A stretch of DNA of 59,371 nt from Pleurotus djamor (taxonomy: Eukaryota; Basidiomycota; Agaricomycetes; Agaricales; Pleurotaceae). The position numbers and the translations under genes are program-made. Positions 43,108 through 54,562 of the stretch are shown one piece after another (within the stretch, counting starts at the first letter, position 1; each line of letters begins with the position of its first letter). The DNA lies in the NCBI GenBank assembly GCA_029747585.1, contig JAPEVF010000248.1:1-59371 (forward strand), given 5' to 3'. Under the pieces are notes generated by a model that searched no databases, was not told the DNA's origin, and saw nothing but the letters and a program-made list of their open reading frames with translations.

Positions 43108-44578
43108 GTCCCTTCCAATAGCTGCTTCATGTAGAGCTTGATATGACTCGGCTGAAGCTTCACGCGTTCATTTTCCAATAGTCCGGCGAGATCATGATCC
43201 ATATACGGGAACACCATATACACCGATAGGGATTCCTTTCCATTACCTACGTGATATTCAGTCAAAAGACGAAGTTAGCAAAACAATATGAGAAGTACTC
43301 ACTTCGTACAACAAACATATCCAACAGATTGATTATACATGGGTGGTTCAATGCTTTGAGGATCTTGATCTCTCGTAGGGCGGTCACAGGCATGCCCTCC
43401 TTCTCGTTGTGCATAAGGATCCGTTTCAAGGCTACGATATTTCCAGTCGCCTTATGAATGGCTTTGTGTACCTCACTACCGCGGTGATGGTTGAAGTCGA
43501 ATCACTACAGAAAAATAGGCAACGCTGATGATGTTAACGCACCCAAAAGTACCCTCTCCCAGCTTGGTCGTGACATTGTAATCGTTTTGCTCTCCACAGC
43601 CTTCGAAGGTTCGTCCGTACGCCTTTTCTTCTTCTTTCCTGGATCGTCGAATAGCATGAGGTCTGCTGGGCGGATGAGGTACAGAGATAGCGGGTTTCTT
43701 CGGTAAAGGAATTTCTCTCCGTGGGAGTTGCATTGAAGGTGGTGATCGATCATCTTGTGGGGCGCCGGGAGGCCTCATCTGTGTTGATAGTGATGAAGAT
43801 TCTTTGAGGCGAGGATCTGGCGGCGGTGCTGGTGGGGGTGACTCTGATGGAGGTGGCGGTGTTCGTGCATAATCTGGAGGGGGGGGCTTTTGGCACCGGT
43901 AGTGGTGGCGTTGAAGGTCCCGGTGACGCTGTTCTGTAGCGGTTGGAGCCTCTCCAAGGCCCTCTACTCGGCCAGTCATGATCATCCGTCGCTCGTGGAC
44001 GGTAATGTCGGTCATTTGAATCGTCCCAGTGACGTCCAGATTCCCTTTCTTGGTCTCTGATTCTGTCCAAGTTGTAGTCCTTCCTCGGGGGGCTGAACTG
44101 TGCATAGACGGGGGATCGTTGGGCGGGTAGACGATGTTTTAGCGAGGGCGAATGGGACCGAGGGGAACCATAAGGCGAAGGAGAGCGCCTGCCACGACCC
44201 CAGCTATTGAAGCGGTCGCCACGATCGTATCCTGGCTCCCAATGATCCCCCCCATGTTTTGGCGGGCGATAACTCCGTCTCGAGTCTGCATCGCGTCCTC
44301 GGTAATCGTTGTCTGGGGGTCGGTCATACAAACTACTTGGGGGTTTCAAAGGCAAGGAGGGCATTGGCCTCACTGGATCCGCTTTCTTCTTGAATGGAAA
44401 TGGAACCTTGCTGCGCTCAGGTTGAGCAGAGGCATCGTTTTTTTTGTGGCAGCGAGGCAGGCGTGGAAGCATCGTCGAGCTCGCCCTCCTCTGGCGAGGA
44501 AGACAAATGTCGTTTGTTGGGTCTGCTGGGCCCAGAAGGTGATCTTGAAGCATGCCTTTTGCCTGGCGAACGAATCAT
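43108..44578 (-). CDS. BUR1: BUR1/CDK9-type kinase, truncated after the N-lobe
   Basis: N-terminal part of a CDK9/BUR1-like kinase that phosphorylates the RNA polymerase II tail during elongation. The first 300 residues are disordered, rich in Arg/Ser/Pro ([18 protein letters not shown]). The kinase domain begins [15 protein letters not shown] (Gly loop) and continues with [37 protein letters not shown] (PITALRE-like helix) and [20 protein letters not shown], a CDK9-like hinge. It stops at [10 protein letters not shown], before HRD, DFG and the activation loop. Two further frame breaks fall exactly in homopolymers: eight Gs at 43879-43886 and eight Ts at 44438-44445. The start [14 protein letters not shown] was chosen; an earlier ATG at 44671 is possible. 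As this is normally essential, loss in the genome is less likely than sequence or assembly error. Confidence 0.78.
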
Positions 44579-44878
44579 CCAGAAAAGCGACGCACAGCGA
44601 ATCCAAGCGAAGATTACTTGGTCGTCGGTGGTCGACTTGGTAAGGTACTGAGAACAAGCAGTGGCTGACATTAACTCAAAAAAGTGGCGTTCTCACGCTC
44701 ATGCAGGGTCTTCCCGCGGTCAGTCATTTCAAGGACTTAGCATTTCCGAGGAATTTTTCGTGACTCGGGTGAAAACAGCCTGCAGNAAAAAAATCATCGA
44801 CGGTCAATTTTGTGAAATTCCTTTTGGTAAATCAGATGAATACAAAGCGGATTTCCACCTTACAACCTTCGCGAGTGT

Positions 44879-46230
44879 CTATGTGAATACGCGCAGAACC
44901 TCGCCGAGTCGTTGGGTAAGCGCGACATTTTCTTCCTCCGTGCCCACAGTTATCCTCAAGCATCCTCGACAACCAGGCTCTCCGCCCCGATAACGCACAA
45001 CGATACCATGTTCCTCCGCAAGGGACTTGTAAACCTTCTGAGACCTTGCGTTATCAGGTTCACCGTTCGGTCCACTGAGAATCGGTATCATCAGGAAATT
45101 AGCGTCGTTCCCTCCAATGGCGGCGCCAACACCGAGGGGGGCTAGTGCTGATAAGGATGACAGAAGCTTTGCACGAGAAGACACCAAGGTGGAGATCTTG
45201 GAGCGCATCGACTCTACGCTCGAAGGAGAAAGGGCTGAGAGGGCGAGGTTGGCTGTTGGCGTTGATATGTTGTAAGGGGCCTTTGTATTGGTTAGAATTT
45301 GGATTAACGGGGGTTGGGCTATGGCAACACCCAGTCTATCAAGCTATGAGCAGATGGTTTGGCCACTGTTTGAAGCGTTGACACGCACCGTATCGCTGCT
45401 AGGCCAAAACTCTTACTAAGAGTTTGCATGACGCAAAGATTGGCAAACTCCTTGACGAGAGAAGTTGCGCTAGCGTTCGAGTCTGCAAAGTCGATGTAAG
45501 CCTCGTCTACGACAACGATCCCCTTGAACCCAGGATACTCTAGAATTTCCCTTATCGAAGCCAGGGAAACCAGAGTACCAGATGGATTTCCAGGTGAACA
45601 TAGAAATATGAGCTTGATGGAAGGATCGGCGTCCACCATGCGCTTGATCTAAGAACAAGGCGAAATCAGCTTTCGCCTGCACCTTATTTATGATGGTCGC
45701 AAAAATACCTCTTCCACTCGAATGCTAAACCGACCATTCACTCCGCCTTCGCCATGAACATTCCCAAGCTCCAAATCACACTTGACAATCCCAACATCAT
45801 TAACTTGGGCACAGACGGCGTACATCCCATAGGTCGGCGGGGTAATCAGTATCTTCTCCTTCCCAGGCGCAACACACACGCGCATCACCAAGTCTATCAC
45901 CTCATCCGATCCCACTCCCAGAAAAACATGATCAGGTCCAGGGATGCCTCTCAACTCTGCTATCCTCGACTTGATGTTATCATGCGACGGGTCAGGATAT
46001 CGGTGTAAATCAAGGCCCAGAGTCGACGAATCAGCTCCCTCGGTAGGGTTTCTCGATATCGAATGGCCCAATGAGTTCTCGTTCGCGTCTAATAGGATGC
46101 CTTCTTGATAATCATCTCGTGCGCATCGGTATGGATGAAGAGCAAGGATATTTGGGCGGATGACCGCTTCAATATCAAAGTGGTCTGGCTTTGTAGGCGC
46201 TTCCGAGGGCTTTAAACCGTGGATAGGCAT
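44879..46230 (-). CDS. HIS5: Histidinol-phosphate aminotransferase
   Basis: PLP-dependent aminotransferase of histidine biosynthesis, converting imidazole-acetol phosphate and glutamate to histidinol phosphate. Three exons. The start MPIHGLKPSEAPTKPDHFDI leads to RPNILALHPYRCARDDYQEG and ILLDANENSLG, then LDLHRYPDPSHDNIKSRIAE, FLGVGSDEVIDLVMRVCVAP and ITPPTYGMYAVCAQVNDVGI. Exon 2 has IFLCSPGNPSGTL, VVVDEAYIDF and the PLP lysine in QTLSKSFGLAAIR. An intron restores IRLGVAIAQPPLIQILTNTK and APYNIS. The last part carries LIRYRGGEPGC-like VVRYRGGEPGCRGCLRITVG, the substrate-binding Arg, and ends GEVLRVFT. The enzyme appears complete. Confidence 0.95.
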
Positions 46231-46482
46231 GGGAGAAGTCGAGCAAGCGAGAAATTTGAGAAACTGACATATTGGAGAGAAGTTTAAACCGACAATGCCG
46301 ATCGGCGCTTGAGAATTATGACTCGATCGTGACTTATCAGCCTTTCTCTCACGCTCAGTGAAGTATTCTCACAATCAATCAAATACATGACTTAGCAAAA
46401 TACAGTAAGTACAATACTCTAAGGCAGCCTCGTCAAAAGTCATAAAAAAGCAGCACGTAGAAAGGCATAACGACGGTCAATG

Positions 46483-48765
46483 TCATGACGGAGTCTTCTC
46501 CATCTCCTCGTCCATGACCCTCAACGTCACTTTCGCACCATCAAAAGGCTCAACGATACCTTCCCAATCGCTCTGACTCCGTATAATCCTCAGCCTTGTG
46601 CTGTCCGTCAACGACATCGACAGCGTGCTCGTCCTCTGCCTAGGCTTTCCTGATGTTATACTCGGAGGTAAAAGCCCATTCGTGGCCCCTCCTGATCCAC
46701 CTCCTCCACTCCCATCTTCATGCAAAGGAACAACAAAGTACAGAGCAAACGAATCACCCAACTCGACACCTTGAGAAGAGAATTTCTCCTTCATCTTCGA
46801 ACGAACAAGACATAAGGGAGAGTCGCATGATAGACGGAGTAAAACGATGACTGATGCATAAGCGGCTTTGGCGAGCATCGAAGGACCAGATAAATTGGGT
46901 GACATGGATAAAGGGGAGAATGCAGAAGGAACTGAAGATGGGGAAGGGGGGAAAGTGGGGGATGGTAATGGTAGATTGGTGGTTGACCGGGCGTGTCGTG
47001 TTATGGGTGGTCCGAGATGAGCACCAAGAAGCGGACCGGGCATAGGGAATGCATCTATGGAAAAGTTAGGATGGGGTTTTCCGGCGAAACACAGACAGGA
47101 CTAACCGTAAAGTTGCGGGTCAATGAGATCTTCTTCCACGTCAGAATATCGCTCTTCATCTGACATCGAGCTCAGAGGACGGCGACATCCATTACCGAAG
47201 GAGCTACGCCGCCGATTGCTAGAAAGGGACATNGGGGATGATGGCATCTGCAGAACCATTTGTCATGATACTGGATATCGAGTCCCTGGGTCGATGGTTG
47301 TTGAAGACTGGACTGTCAGGCAACACGATACCAAGACCATCAAGGACAGAAACGCCTGACATCCATGATTCACGGGATGGTGGCGCGCGACGAGCTAAAC
47401 AAAAAGTTAGTAAGTACAACACAATTCCCAAGCAGTGGAGACACCCACATGAGAGCATGGGACTCGTCCTATCCCGCTCACTACCGACAGAATTACTCCG
47501 GCCTAAGGTTACTTCGGCAGCGATGCTTCGTCTTCTGGGCCGGGGCCGGGCAGGCAACGGCTTTTCATTCGGCTTCGTCGAAAGCTCAGTATCCTCCGGT
47601 AATGATTCAAGCGCGACCATAGCCCTGTGATTTGGTAGAACGTAGTCAAGTGCCATTTTGCCGTTCCCATGGTTGACGATAATGGCGTTATCATCGGCCC
47701 CAGTGTTTGAAGGACTGGGAGCGACGATTGAGTCTCTTGATGAGGGAGAGGAGGAATTTGATGACAAGCTGGAACGCGGGAGGTCTTCGTCAGATGAGAG
47801 TCGGGTGCTTTGCATCATAGCTCCAGCAGATTGAACACGAGGTGGCGGAGGTGGTCTTGTCACAGTGATCACCGACAACGGTCGACGAGGGAGTATCGAG
47901 CTTTGGTCCGATTCCGCAGAGTGGGCGCTGCTGAAGGATGTCCTAGGAAGCGTAGGATCCCGTCGTCCCGTTTTCTGAGCCAAGTCATAATCCCTCCTCC
48001 AATACCCAAAGAAGTCCGTCACAATCCTACTCTCCCTTAGCTCCTGGATCAACGTTGGTACATCGTCTTTGAACAGCCCTTCAATTAGCGCAGTAAATTC
48101 TCGCTGCCGCTGTTCAATCAAACTGAGACTAGCACGGAAAAGTGTGCCTTTCTTGGACAAGCGAGGGATAGTGTCGTGAATGTTGTAGGCGATGGACTTG
48201 GGGTCAGGGCCTGGGGGAAGAGAGTCGAAGGATGCGGCTTGTCCGTGGAGATAGATCCCATTCTTCTTGACGCCTTTGCCCTTCTCCAGCCTCTGCCTCT
48301 TCTGCCGCGCCAGTCGCTCATACTCCATCTCCAGAATCTCTTGCAACCACAAACAATCCTCCCATCTCCGCCATACTTCGTAGCCAACTGGAGGCCGACG
48401 AGAGGTGCTTATTGATGCTCGGTGATCTGGGGCAAGCAAAGGGCGTATCATCATCCCGAAGCTATAGTTTCCACCTGGAAGGGCAATTAAGTGGAGTAAC
48501 CTAAAGAATGTCGGGAGATATAGTCACCTTGCTTCTGAGGACCCAACAACTCGACTGTGAACTTCAGAGGAGCCTGGCGGTAGACGGCTCGTTTGTAATT
48601 CTGAGCATCTCATCAGCCTGACTTCCTCACAGAAAATAATGTCTAGCGTACGTGGGGGGATACTGGGCCCTCTAGGCATCCGTGGCCATCCTGTCCGAAG
48701 CAACCAAGGTCAGTCAATACCTCCCGAGGCAAAAAGTGGGGCTTACGGGAAAGTCTCCAATCATG
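46483..48765 (-). CDS. PX-domain protein with C-terminal PB1-like domain
   Basis: Predicted phosphoinositide-binding scaffold. The start MIGDFP at 48765 is joined by short introns to DGHGCLEGPVSPH and NYKRAVYRQAPLKFTVELLG. The PX-like region follows (GYEVWRRWEDCLWLQEILE and further), then a helical segment (FRASLSLIEQRQREFTALIE, YWRRDYDLAQKTG), a long Ser/Pro-rich linker and a C-terminal PB1-like fold: YASVIVLLRLSCDSPLCLVR, KMKEKFSSQGVELGD and RLRIIRSQSDWEGIVEPFDG with VTLRVMDEE. This PX-plus-PB1 order recalls Bem1, but I see no SH3 domains. At 47233 an N splits the frame (ADAIIP, then MSLSSNRRRSSFGNG); dropping the N restores one frame. The exon to the next junction ends VEEDLIDPQLY. Confidence 0.75.
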
Positions 48766-49791
48766 GTGGAGGGTTGATGCGAGGTTTAGTGGTGGGAGGA
48801 CGCTAACAAACGGTGTGAGGTGTCGAGACGGAACCCGTTGGCAGGCTTTCCCGCCATACTAAAGCATACCACCTGCCAAATCACAGAGTAGCCACAGGGG
48901 AAAGCGAAGGTGCACAGGACCCTTATCTTATCAAAACCTAGTCAATGATAGGCGCGCCATCAGTAACCACATGGCAAACTGATGAATCTGCTCACTTCAG
49001 GTCATGTTTTCAGGCGGGAAACTCCCAGAAGGCCCCCACTTCATGTGGGTCTGTCGCAACGAGCGCATTGTGATATTCCTTACGGAGGTTGGACTGGCCA
49101 GGTTCTACAACATGTGGCGTCGTCTCGTTGTCACCATCGATCCTCGAATGGCGCAGTTGGTATGTGCTTTCGGTTCTTGTGGGGGAATAAGCCTTAGAAG
49201 CTGTTAGGAAGTATGTGACGGTTCCTTGTGATGGATCTGGTCGTTTGCGGAGATGAGTATGAATCCACGGCAGTATCCTTTTGTTGTCACTTGGCTTTCA
49301 ACAGAAGACATGATTACTTACCAACCAAGCTTTTTTTTCATGGTTTTCACTGGTCGAGGGACAGTGAGTTTCAAAGCAGCGACCTCTAGATTGTTGACTG
49401 TGTTGGGCCTGCTGGGTCAAGTGTTGGGTCGGAGCGAACATGAAAACTGAGACAATACAACCCGGCGGGATGCTTGGGGCGCGGGAAACGTCTTTCCGAA
49501 GTCGTCGACACCGTGAGGTCTTGTGGAAGGCAGCGTCACACGTACAGAGAGATTGATATTGAGGAAGCCACGCAAAAGTTTCATCCATCCTACCGCGGCA
49601 GCATGTCCAAACTGATGCTCCAAGTTCTATGTAACGGTGGGACTGCGCTGTCGATGTTGCTACCTCTGAAAATTGAAAGCTCATACGGGGTTCATGCTGA
49701 GGGAACGCAATGAACGTGTCCAAATAAGTACGCAATTTTGGGTCCGTCCTTGGTCCGTCCACAAGCGAATCGCTGCTCACGTCGCTACCTA
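48766..49791. other. Intergenic region
   Basis: About 1.0 kb between the PX gene start and the stop of the next gene. Several overlapping open frames (for example 49004-49207 plus, 49298-49804 minus, 49474-49713 plus) show no family, no consistent splice pattern and no start context; I cannot support any of them. Confidence 0.4.
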
Positions 49792-50953
49792 CTATGGCCA
49801 ACACTCCTCACCATAGCTGACTAGAGCCGAAGCTTCACTCAGTATCTCCTCAAGCTCTTCCGTCATCCAGTCATCTTTGGAGGCATGTACGATCATTTCG
49901 TCGCCCCGCCTGTGAATGTGGACACAGCATTCGAAGCGTTCAGGATGCACCCAAAATCCTTGATGGTGGTGCCACAAACATAACTCCAACTCGCGGCAGG
50001 ACAAAGCGAGCTCTCTCGACCGCTCAAGTATGTTGGGTACCTCCTCAAATGTGTCGTCGCCAAAGTCCAATGCTAGGCAAACGCTTCGCAGCTTGGTCAG
50101 CTTCGAGAGGTGTTGAAATATGTCGTCCTATTGAAATGTTCAATCGGACGGTCGAATACATGCAAAAGAGGGGCGAACCGACCAAGTCATCAGCAAGTAG
50201 GAGGAACGACAGCCCAGACAAAGTCAAATCGGAGACATTCGAGAAGGCATCGATGATCGGGGTGACATCTTGTGCTTCGATTTGCTCTTCAGACTCGATA
50301 AACAACGAGAGGGTTTGGAGCGTGTGTGTGGACTCCGAAAGCAAGGAACGAATGTAGGAAGTGGTTGGTTCCTTCATACAATCAACATTCCACATAGCAC
50401 CAAACGATTTCAGGGCAGGAAAAGTGGGATAGTCAGCAGCATGGATGTCGGAGGGCGTATGCGATGATGAGCGTGACTCAAGCTCCAAGAAGACATCTCG
50501 AAGAAGCAGCCCTTTAGCGGATGTGCATATGTCTCGCAAGACATCAAGTACATGGTCTTGATGATTGGAATCATAGATTTCGGCGGATAATGAGGTTGTG
50601 GATGGGAATAGCGACGCCCAGTGCTTGTAGATTCGATACGAGCCACTCAATATGGGCGTTTTGGATTTCGAAATCCTGAGTTCTCTATAATATCGGACAA
50701 AATAAAGAGACTTCAAGCACAACAATGAAGTCTACAACGTCTGTACGAACCGTGTCGCGCGTTTCACCGCCACGGGTATATTGACCAGCTCTTCCTCATT
50801 CAAGAGGCTTGGAATCCGTACCCTGTAGAGCAAGGCAGGCAGAGCAGCGTCTCGAAAATTTTTGCATGTTAGGCTGAAGTTCAACTTGTCCGCGAAAGTG
50901 AGAAGTTCGACGATGATCGACAAGAGCTCAGGTGGAAGTTGGCGTTGAGTCAT
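49792..50953 (-). CDS. F-box protein
   Basis: Probable F-box substrate adaptor. The start MTQRQLPPELLSIIVELLTF is the F-box, continuing ADKLNFSLTCKNFRDAALPA and LLYRVRIPSLLNEEELVNIP. An intron (minus GTTGTAGAC to TATTATAG, about 50681-50734) leads to ELRISKSKTPILSGSYRIYK and a Leu-rich region (SLFIESEEQIEAQDVTPIID, VSDLTLSGLSFLLLADDL). A further intron leads to LSKLTKLRSVCLALDFGDDT and a C-terminus of RSRELALSCRELELCLWHHH to GEECWP. It is a close relative of the adjacent gene upstream (51125-52321): same F-box position, VKRATRFVQT versus VKDATRCVNT, and a similar C-terminal layout. Target unknown. Confidence 0.78.
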
Positions 50954-51124
50954 GGGGGAGTCCAGGGCCGGGTGCGGGCCGGATCACGGACAAAGGCTCC
51001 AAAAGAGTAAACAGGGGTACTCCTGTCCTAGTGTGCCTAGAAACTCGGAATTGCCATTGGTAGAGGCGGAGAACATGCAAAGTTCGTGAGTGTTCAGGCT
51101 TATTCCAAAATTTATAGGTAGTTT

Positions 51125-52321
51125 CTAGAGCCTCCATCCATCAAAGGTGATAGTGCCAAAGGTTGCGAGCTGCGTGGAAATGACTACGGATTCCTGACGA
51201 GTAATTGTCGTGATAGCAGGCTCCCCAGATCCTTCACTTCTGCCCTCGCGACGGTCAATTGTGATATGATACTTTCGCCACTCTCGACCCCCATCAACTG
51301 GATTCATCCATATGCAGCAACTAAGCTTTGGACAGGCTCCAGTCAAGCTTTGAACATTTTCGAGCATCTTGTCATCATCGTGGTACCACGAATTTGCAGA
51401 GGTGAGGCAGAGTTTTTGAAGACGCGGTAGCCTTGAGAAAGACTTCTGGAACTTCAAAGATTGCTCTGTAAGCTGAATTACCAACGTATCGACCCGAAGA
51501 CCCACCATGGCGAGCGAGAATGACCCGAATCCTAGTAGAGATAGTTGAGAGACATGGGATAATTGAGGTATAACGGTGCTCAGATCCGTATGCAAGAAAT
51601 GATTGGCATTGATAGCGAGTGTGAAGTTCCTCAGACTTTCCTTGCACCGATCGACCATGGCAGCCACATAGGACTCGGAAGGTCTGGGCAGGTCCGGCTC
51701 TATGTCCCAAATTATGGCCAAAGACTTCAGAGGGGGTAATGGGGGAAGGGACCTCGGTGCAGTGGGCGTGGTATCATATCGACGAGCGATGAGAGTGAGT
51801 TTAACCGACTCAAGGGATAGCTTGGAGATGCATTGGAGAATTGTTCGCAAATCTCGAAGGATATGGAGGGAGAACCGAGCGTCGTTGAAGAAAATGCTTA
51901 AGGAGGTTAAACAGGGGAAAAGACGGAGTTGGGCTCGCAAAGCGTGCTTCGCATTGCTAGGAAATCGCGGAATTCCGTGGAAGTATTCCAGTGTAATATG
52001 CCTAAAACATTCATAGCCACGTTGGAACGTGTCGGTCAGCCCACCCGAGCTACTTAGAGTATTTACGCACCGTGTAGCATCCTTCACAAACCAAACTGAG
52101 CTTGTAAGTTCGCTCAAGTTTGAATTATGGGTGAGACGGTCAGAGGCGCGGATCCTGTTGAACAACATAGGAATGACGGTGCGGCGATATGCGCGGCAAG
52201 TGATGCTAATTTCCTTGATATCTCGAAGTCGCAAGTAATTGGCTATCAAGTAGACCAGCTCTGGAGGCAAAGAATGAAGCCCTAACTGCGAGGGACCAGC
52301 AACGCCGTTGAGTTCCATCAT
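51125..52321 (-). CDS. F-box protein, single exon, 398 aa
   Basis: Single-exon F-box protein. MMELNGVAGPSQLGLHSLPP is followed by ELVYLIANYLRLRDIKEISI and TCRAYRRTVIPMLFNRIRAS, an N-terminal F-box. The region after it has repeated Leu-rich stretches (LFPCLTSLSIFFNDARFSLH, ISKLSLESVKLTLIARR, LSHVSQLSLLGFGSFSLAMV) and a C-terminal block with DDDKMLENVQSLTGACPKLS. It is the paralogue of the following gene on the same strand, 171 bp away. The ORF is uninterrupted, so it appears intact. A second in-frame Met at codon 2 could also serve as start. Confidence 0.82.
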   Translation of the reverse strand: MMELNGVAGPSQLGLHSLPPELVYLIANYLRLRDIKEISITCRAYRRTVIPMLFNRIRASDRLTHNSNLSELTSSVWFVKDATRCVNTLSSSGGLTDTFQRGYECFRHITLEYFHGIPRFPSNAKHALRAQLRLFPCLTSLSIFFNDARFSLHILRDLRTILQCISKLSLESVKLTLIARRYDTTPTAPRSLPPLPPLKSLAIIWDIEPDLPRPSESYVAAMVDRCKESLRNFTLAINANHFLHTDLSTVIPQLSHVSQLSLLGFGSFSLAMVGLRVDTLVIQLTEQSLKFQKSFSRLPRLQKLCLTSANSWYHDDDKMLENVQSLTGACPKLSCCIWMNPVDGGREWRKYHITIDRREGRSEGSGEPAITTITRQESVVISTQLATFGTITFDGWRL

Positions 52322-52793
52322 GAACGAGGCAGAGCCAGTGAGGGTGAGTGCCTGGTGTGGTCGCGCAGCCGCATGAGACTGTGCATTTGCCTTTTATAAG
52401 TAAGACATCCTGCCCCGAAGGCTATGTACTTACAAGACTCAAACATACTTACCACCATGATGGACTGCCACGCGTCGATCGGCGAAGGACGTTTCAGTCT
52501 CCGATCTCAGGGAGTCCCTTCAGGGGAACGGTCGAAAATGAGGAGTATAGCCAAAGTATGGTCATTGGAAGTACTGACACCCTTCCACAGGGCCTAAATA
52601 GCGCGTCGACGGCCTACTATTGGGTTTACCGAATGATTCCGCGGATGGTTTGGCAAGCAGAATCATCCCGCGGAAGATGGACCCTCCGGACCGGGTTTTC
52701 TGGTCGTCAGACTCCCTCGCCGTGGCATAACCCCGCACCGCTTTCTTTCCCTTTCCCCCATATACTCACACAGACATAGTAGAATTTGGCTCA
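52322..52793. promoter_or_regulatory. Divergent promoter, F-box / arabinitol-dehydrogenase-like gene
   Basis: These 472 bp separate divergent starts. The open plus-strand frame at 52348-52779 lacks any recognisable feature. CCGCGGA occurs twice near 52636 and 52668, and TCCGGACCGG lies at about 52685. A pyrimidine-rich tract (CCGCTTTCTTTCCCTTTCCC) lies about 45 bp before the dehydrogenase ATG. Confidence 0.4.
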
Positions 52794-54497
52794 ATGAAAG
52801 CCCTTTACTATCATGGAGTAAGCACTGATTTCTACTCATTCAAGAAGTCGTTGACCACTCCGAATCTTCAACTTAGCCCAGGGACTTCGAAGTGACAGAC
52901 GTACCGATCCCTCAGATAGCCGATGATGAGGTTCTGATCAAAGGTGTGCAATGGGCTTTCGGTACAGAAGAGCTCCATATTGATGACTATTTCACGGTAG
53001 TATCGCTCTGTGGTATGAACAGTGACTTCATTTGTCTGACGACCACTTATTACCCGGCCTGTTGATACAGGATCCTGCGGAACCGATCTACATATGTATG
53101 TTCCCTAGTCACAAATTGAGCCCCAAACACTCAGTAGTATTCAATAGATCTGAAGGAGAGTTCATCGCTGAATTTCCTGTTTGTTTCGATCCGCTATGCA
53201 TTAGACTCGCTTGACAACCTTCTTGTAGTTGATACCGGGCCACGAAGTCGTGGGGGTCATTGAGCAGGTGGGAAAGTCGGTAAAGGAATTTTCACCTGGA
53301 GAGCGGTGCGTGGCGGATAACAGCATCACGGTAAGTTTGTCGGGGCCTCAGACATTAGATTCTGCTTCTTATTTAATTCGAGTAGTGCGATAATTGCTTT
53401 TATTGCCGCCGAGGCAACCCTCTTCTCTGCGAAAACTTCGCTAGTAGAGGTGTCACGATGGCCGGTGGTTTTGCGGAGTACGTAGCGTTGTAAGTTATGA
53501 CCGCCTGTCGTTCTTGGTGCCGAAGCTAAAAANGGGAACGATCTAAACAGCGAGGCTAAGAAGGTATACAAAATCCACAATCTCACAGATGAAGAGGCCA
53601 TACTGGTTGAACCCGCTGCTTGTGCAATCCATGGCATGGATAGGCTGAACGCTAGTGTCGGTGTAGAGGCCCTCATCGTTGGAGCAGGACCAACAGGTGC
53701 GGCTGCGTTCCCCCAGACTTTTTGCGTGGAACGAGACGTAACGCGGCGACTGTAGGCCTCATACTCGCCCAGTTGCTCAAGCTGAATGGCGCCTCCACGG
53801 TAGTCATCGCGGCCAACAAAGGAATCAAGACACAAATTGCCAAAGATCTCAACGCCGGAGATGTCTATGTTGAACTCGACAGGACCGATCCTGAGCCTCA
53901 ATGGAAGCAGCTGAAAGAGGACAATCCCTACGGGTTTGATGTCGTGGTCAGTAAAGCTATTTTAGTGAACAGAATAACTCACGACTGAAGTTGAATTATC
54001 TAGATTGAGGCAACTGGTTCGGAGCGTGTCGCTAATGATGCCATAAATTTCGTCCGCCGAGGGGGCACCCTGATGATATATGGTGTGTACGATAATTCAG
54101 CTCTAGTGCATTGGCCACCGTCAAAGGTAAGTGGGCGTTGTTAGAGCGTTATCTGTTGTGATGAACACTGTGATGCATTCAGATATTCGGCGATGAAATC
54201 AAGGTCTGTTAAAATGCTCACCTCGAAACCGTGAAGCTAACTCGATTAATTGCTGGTTAGATTATCGGCTCCTTTGCCCAGGTCCTTTGCTTTCCTCGGG
54301 CTGTTGCTTACCTAGATAGCGGGAAGATCAATGTCAAAGGCATGGTTAGTACCCACCACCTGTATGATTCTTCCTTGATCAATGATAACCCCAACGTGAC
54401 CCAGGTTACGGACGTTTTCAAACTTGAGGACTACGACAAGGTCCTGGCCAAGATGAAGGAGAAGAGCGCGTTTAAGCTTGCAGTGAAGCCAAACTGA
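52794..54497 (+). CDS. Zinc alcohol dehydrogenase, arabinitol-dehydrogenase-like
   Basis: Medium-chain zinc dehydrogenase closest to the fungal D-arabinitol dehydrogenase (ARD1)/sorbitol dehydrogenase type, oxidising polyols with NAD(P). About eleven short exons. MKALYYHG is spliced to [20 protein letters not shown]. An intron from 52962 to 53070 restores the catalytic-zinc motif GSCGTDLHI, followed by [10 protein letters not shown] and [15 protein letters not shown] (second zinc ligand GHE). The structural-zinc loop is [38 protein letters not shown] and the nucleotide-binding [20 protein letters not shown] follow, then [20 protein letters not shown] and [20 protein letters not shown]. It ends [11 protein letters not shown]. 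All zinc ligands are present. Its 3' end faces a D-amino-acid oxidase remnant 65 bp away. Confidence 0.88.
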
Positions 54498-54562
54498 TAG
54501 CAAAGGTGCGGTGGGGTAATTGAGATTTATTGACAATCCTTTGTTGGCATGAGGCCAGATGT

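Noticed and set aside
44152..44643. 163-aa plus-strand ORF opposite the BUR1 gene
   Set aside because: Antisense to the RS-rich kinase N-terminus, with no recognisable domain.
49298..49804. 168-aa minus-strand ORF between PX and F-box genes
   Set aside because: It overlaps other open frames of similar length, overlaps the F-box stop and shows no domain or splice support.
52348..52779. 143-aa plus-strand ORF before the dehydrogenase
   Set aside because: It sits in a divergent promoter region, has no family match and ends 15 bp before the true start.
52941..52990. Apparent loss of the zinc-binding Cys in the dehydrogenase (AFGTEELHI reading)
   Set aside because: Unspliced reading only. A GT at 52962 and AG at 53070 restore CGTDLHI in frame, so the site is intact.
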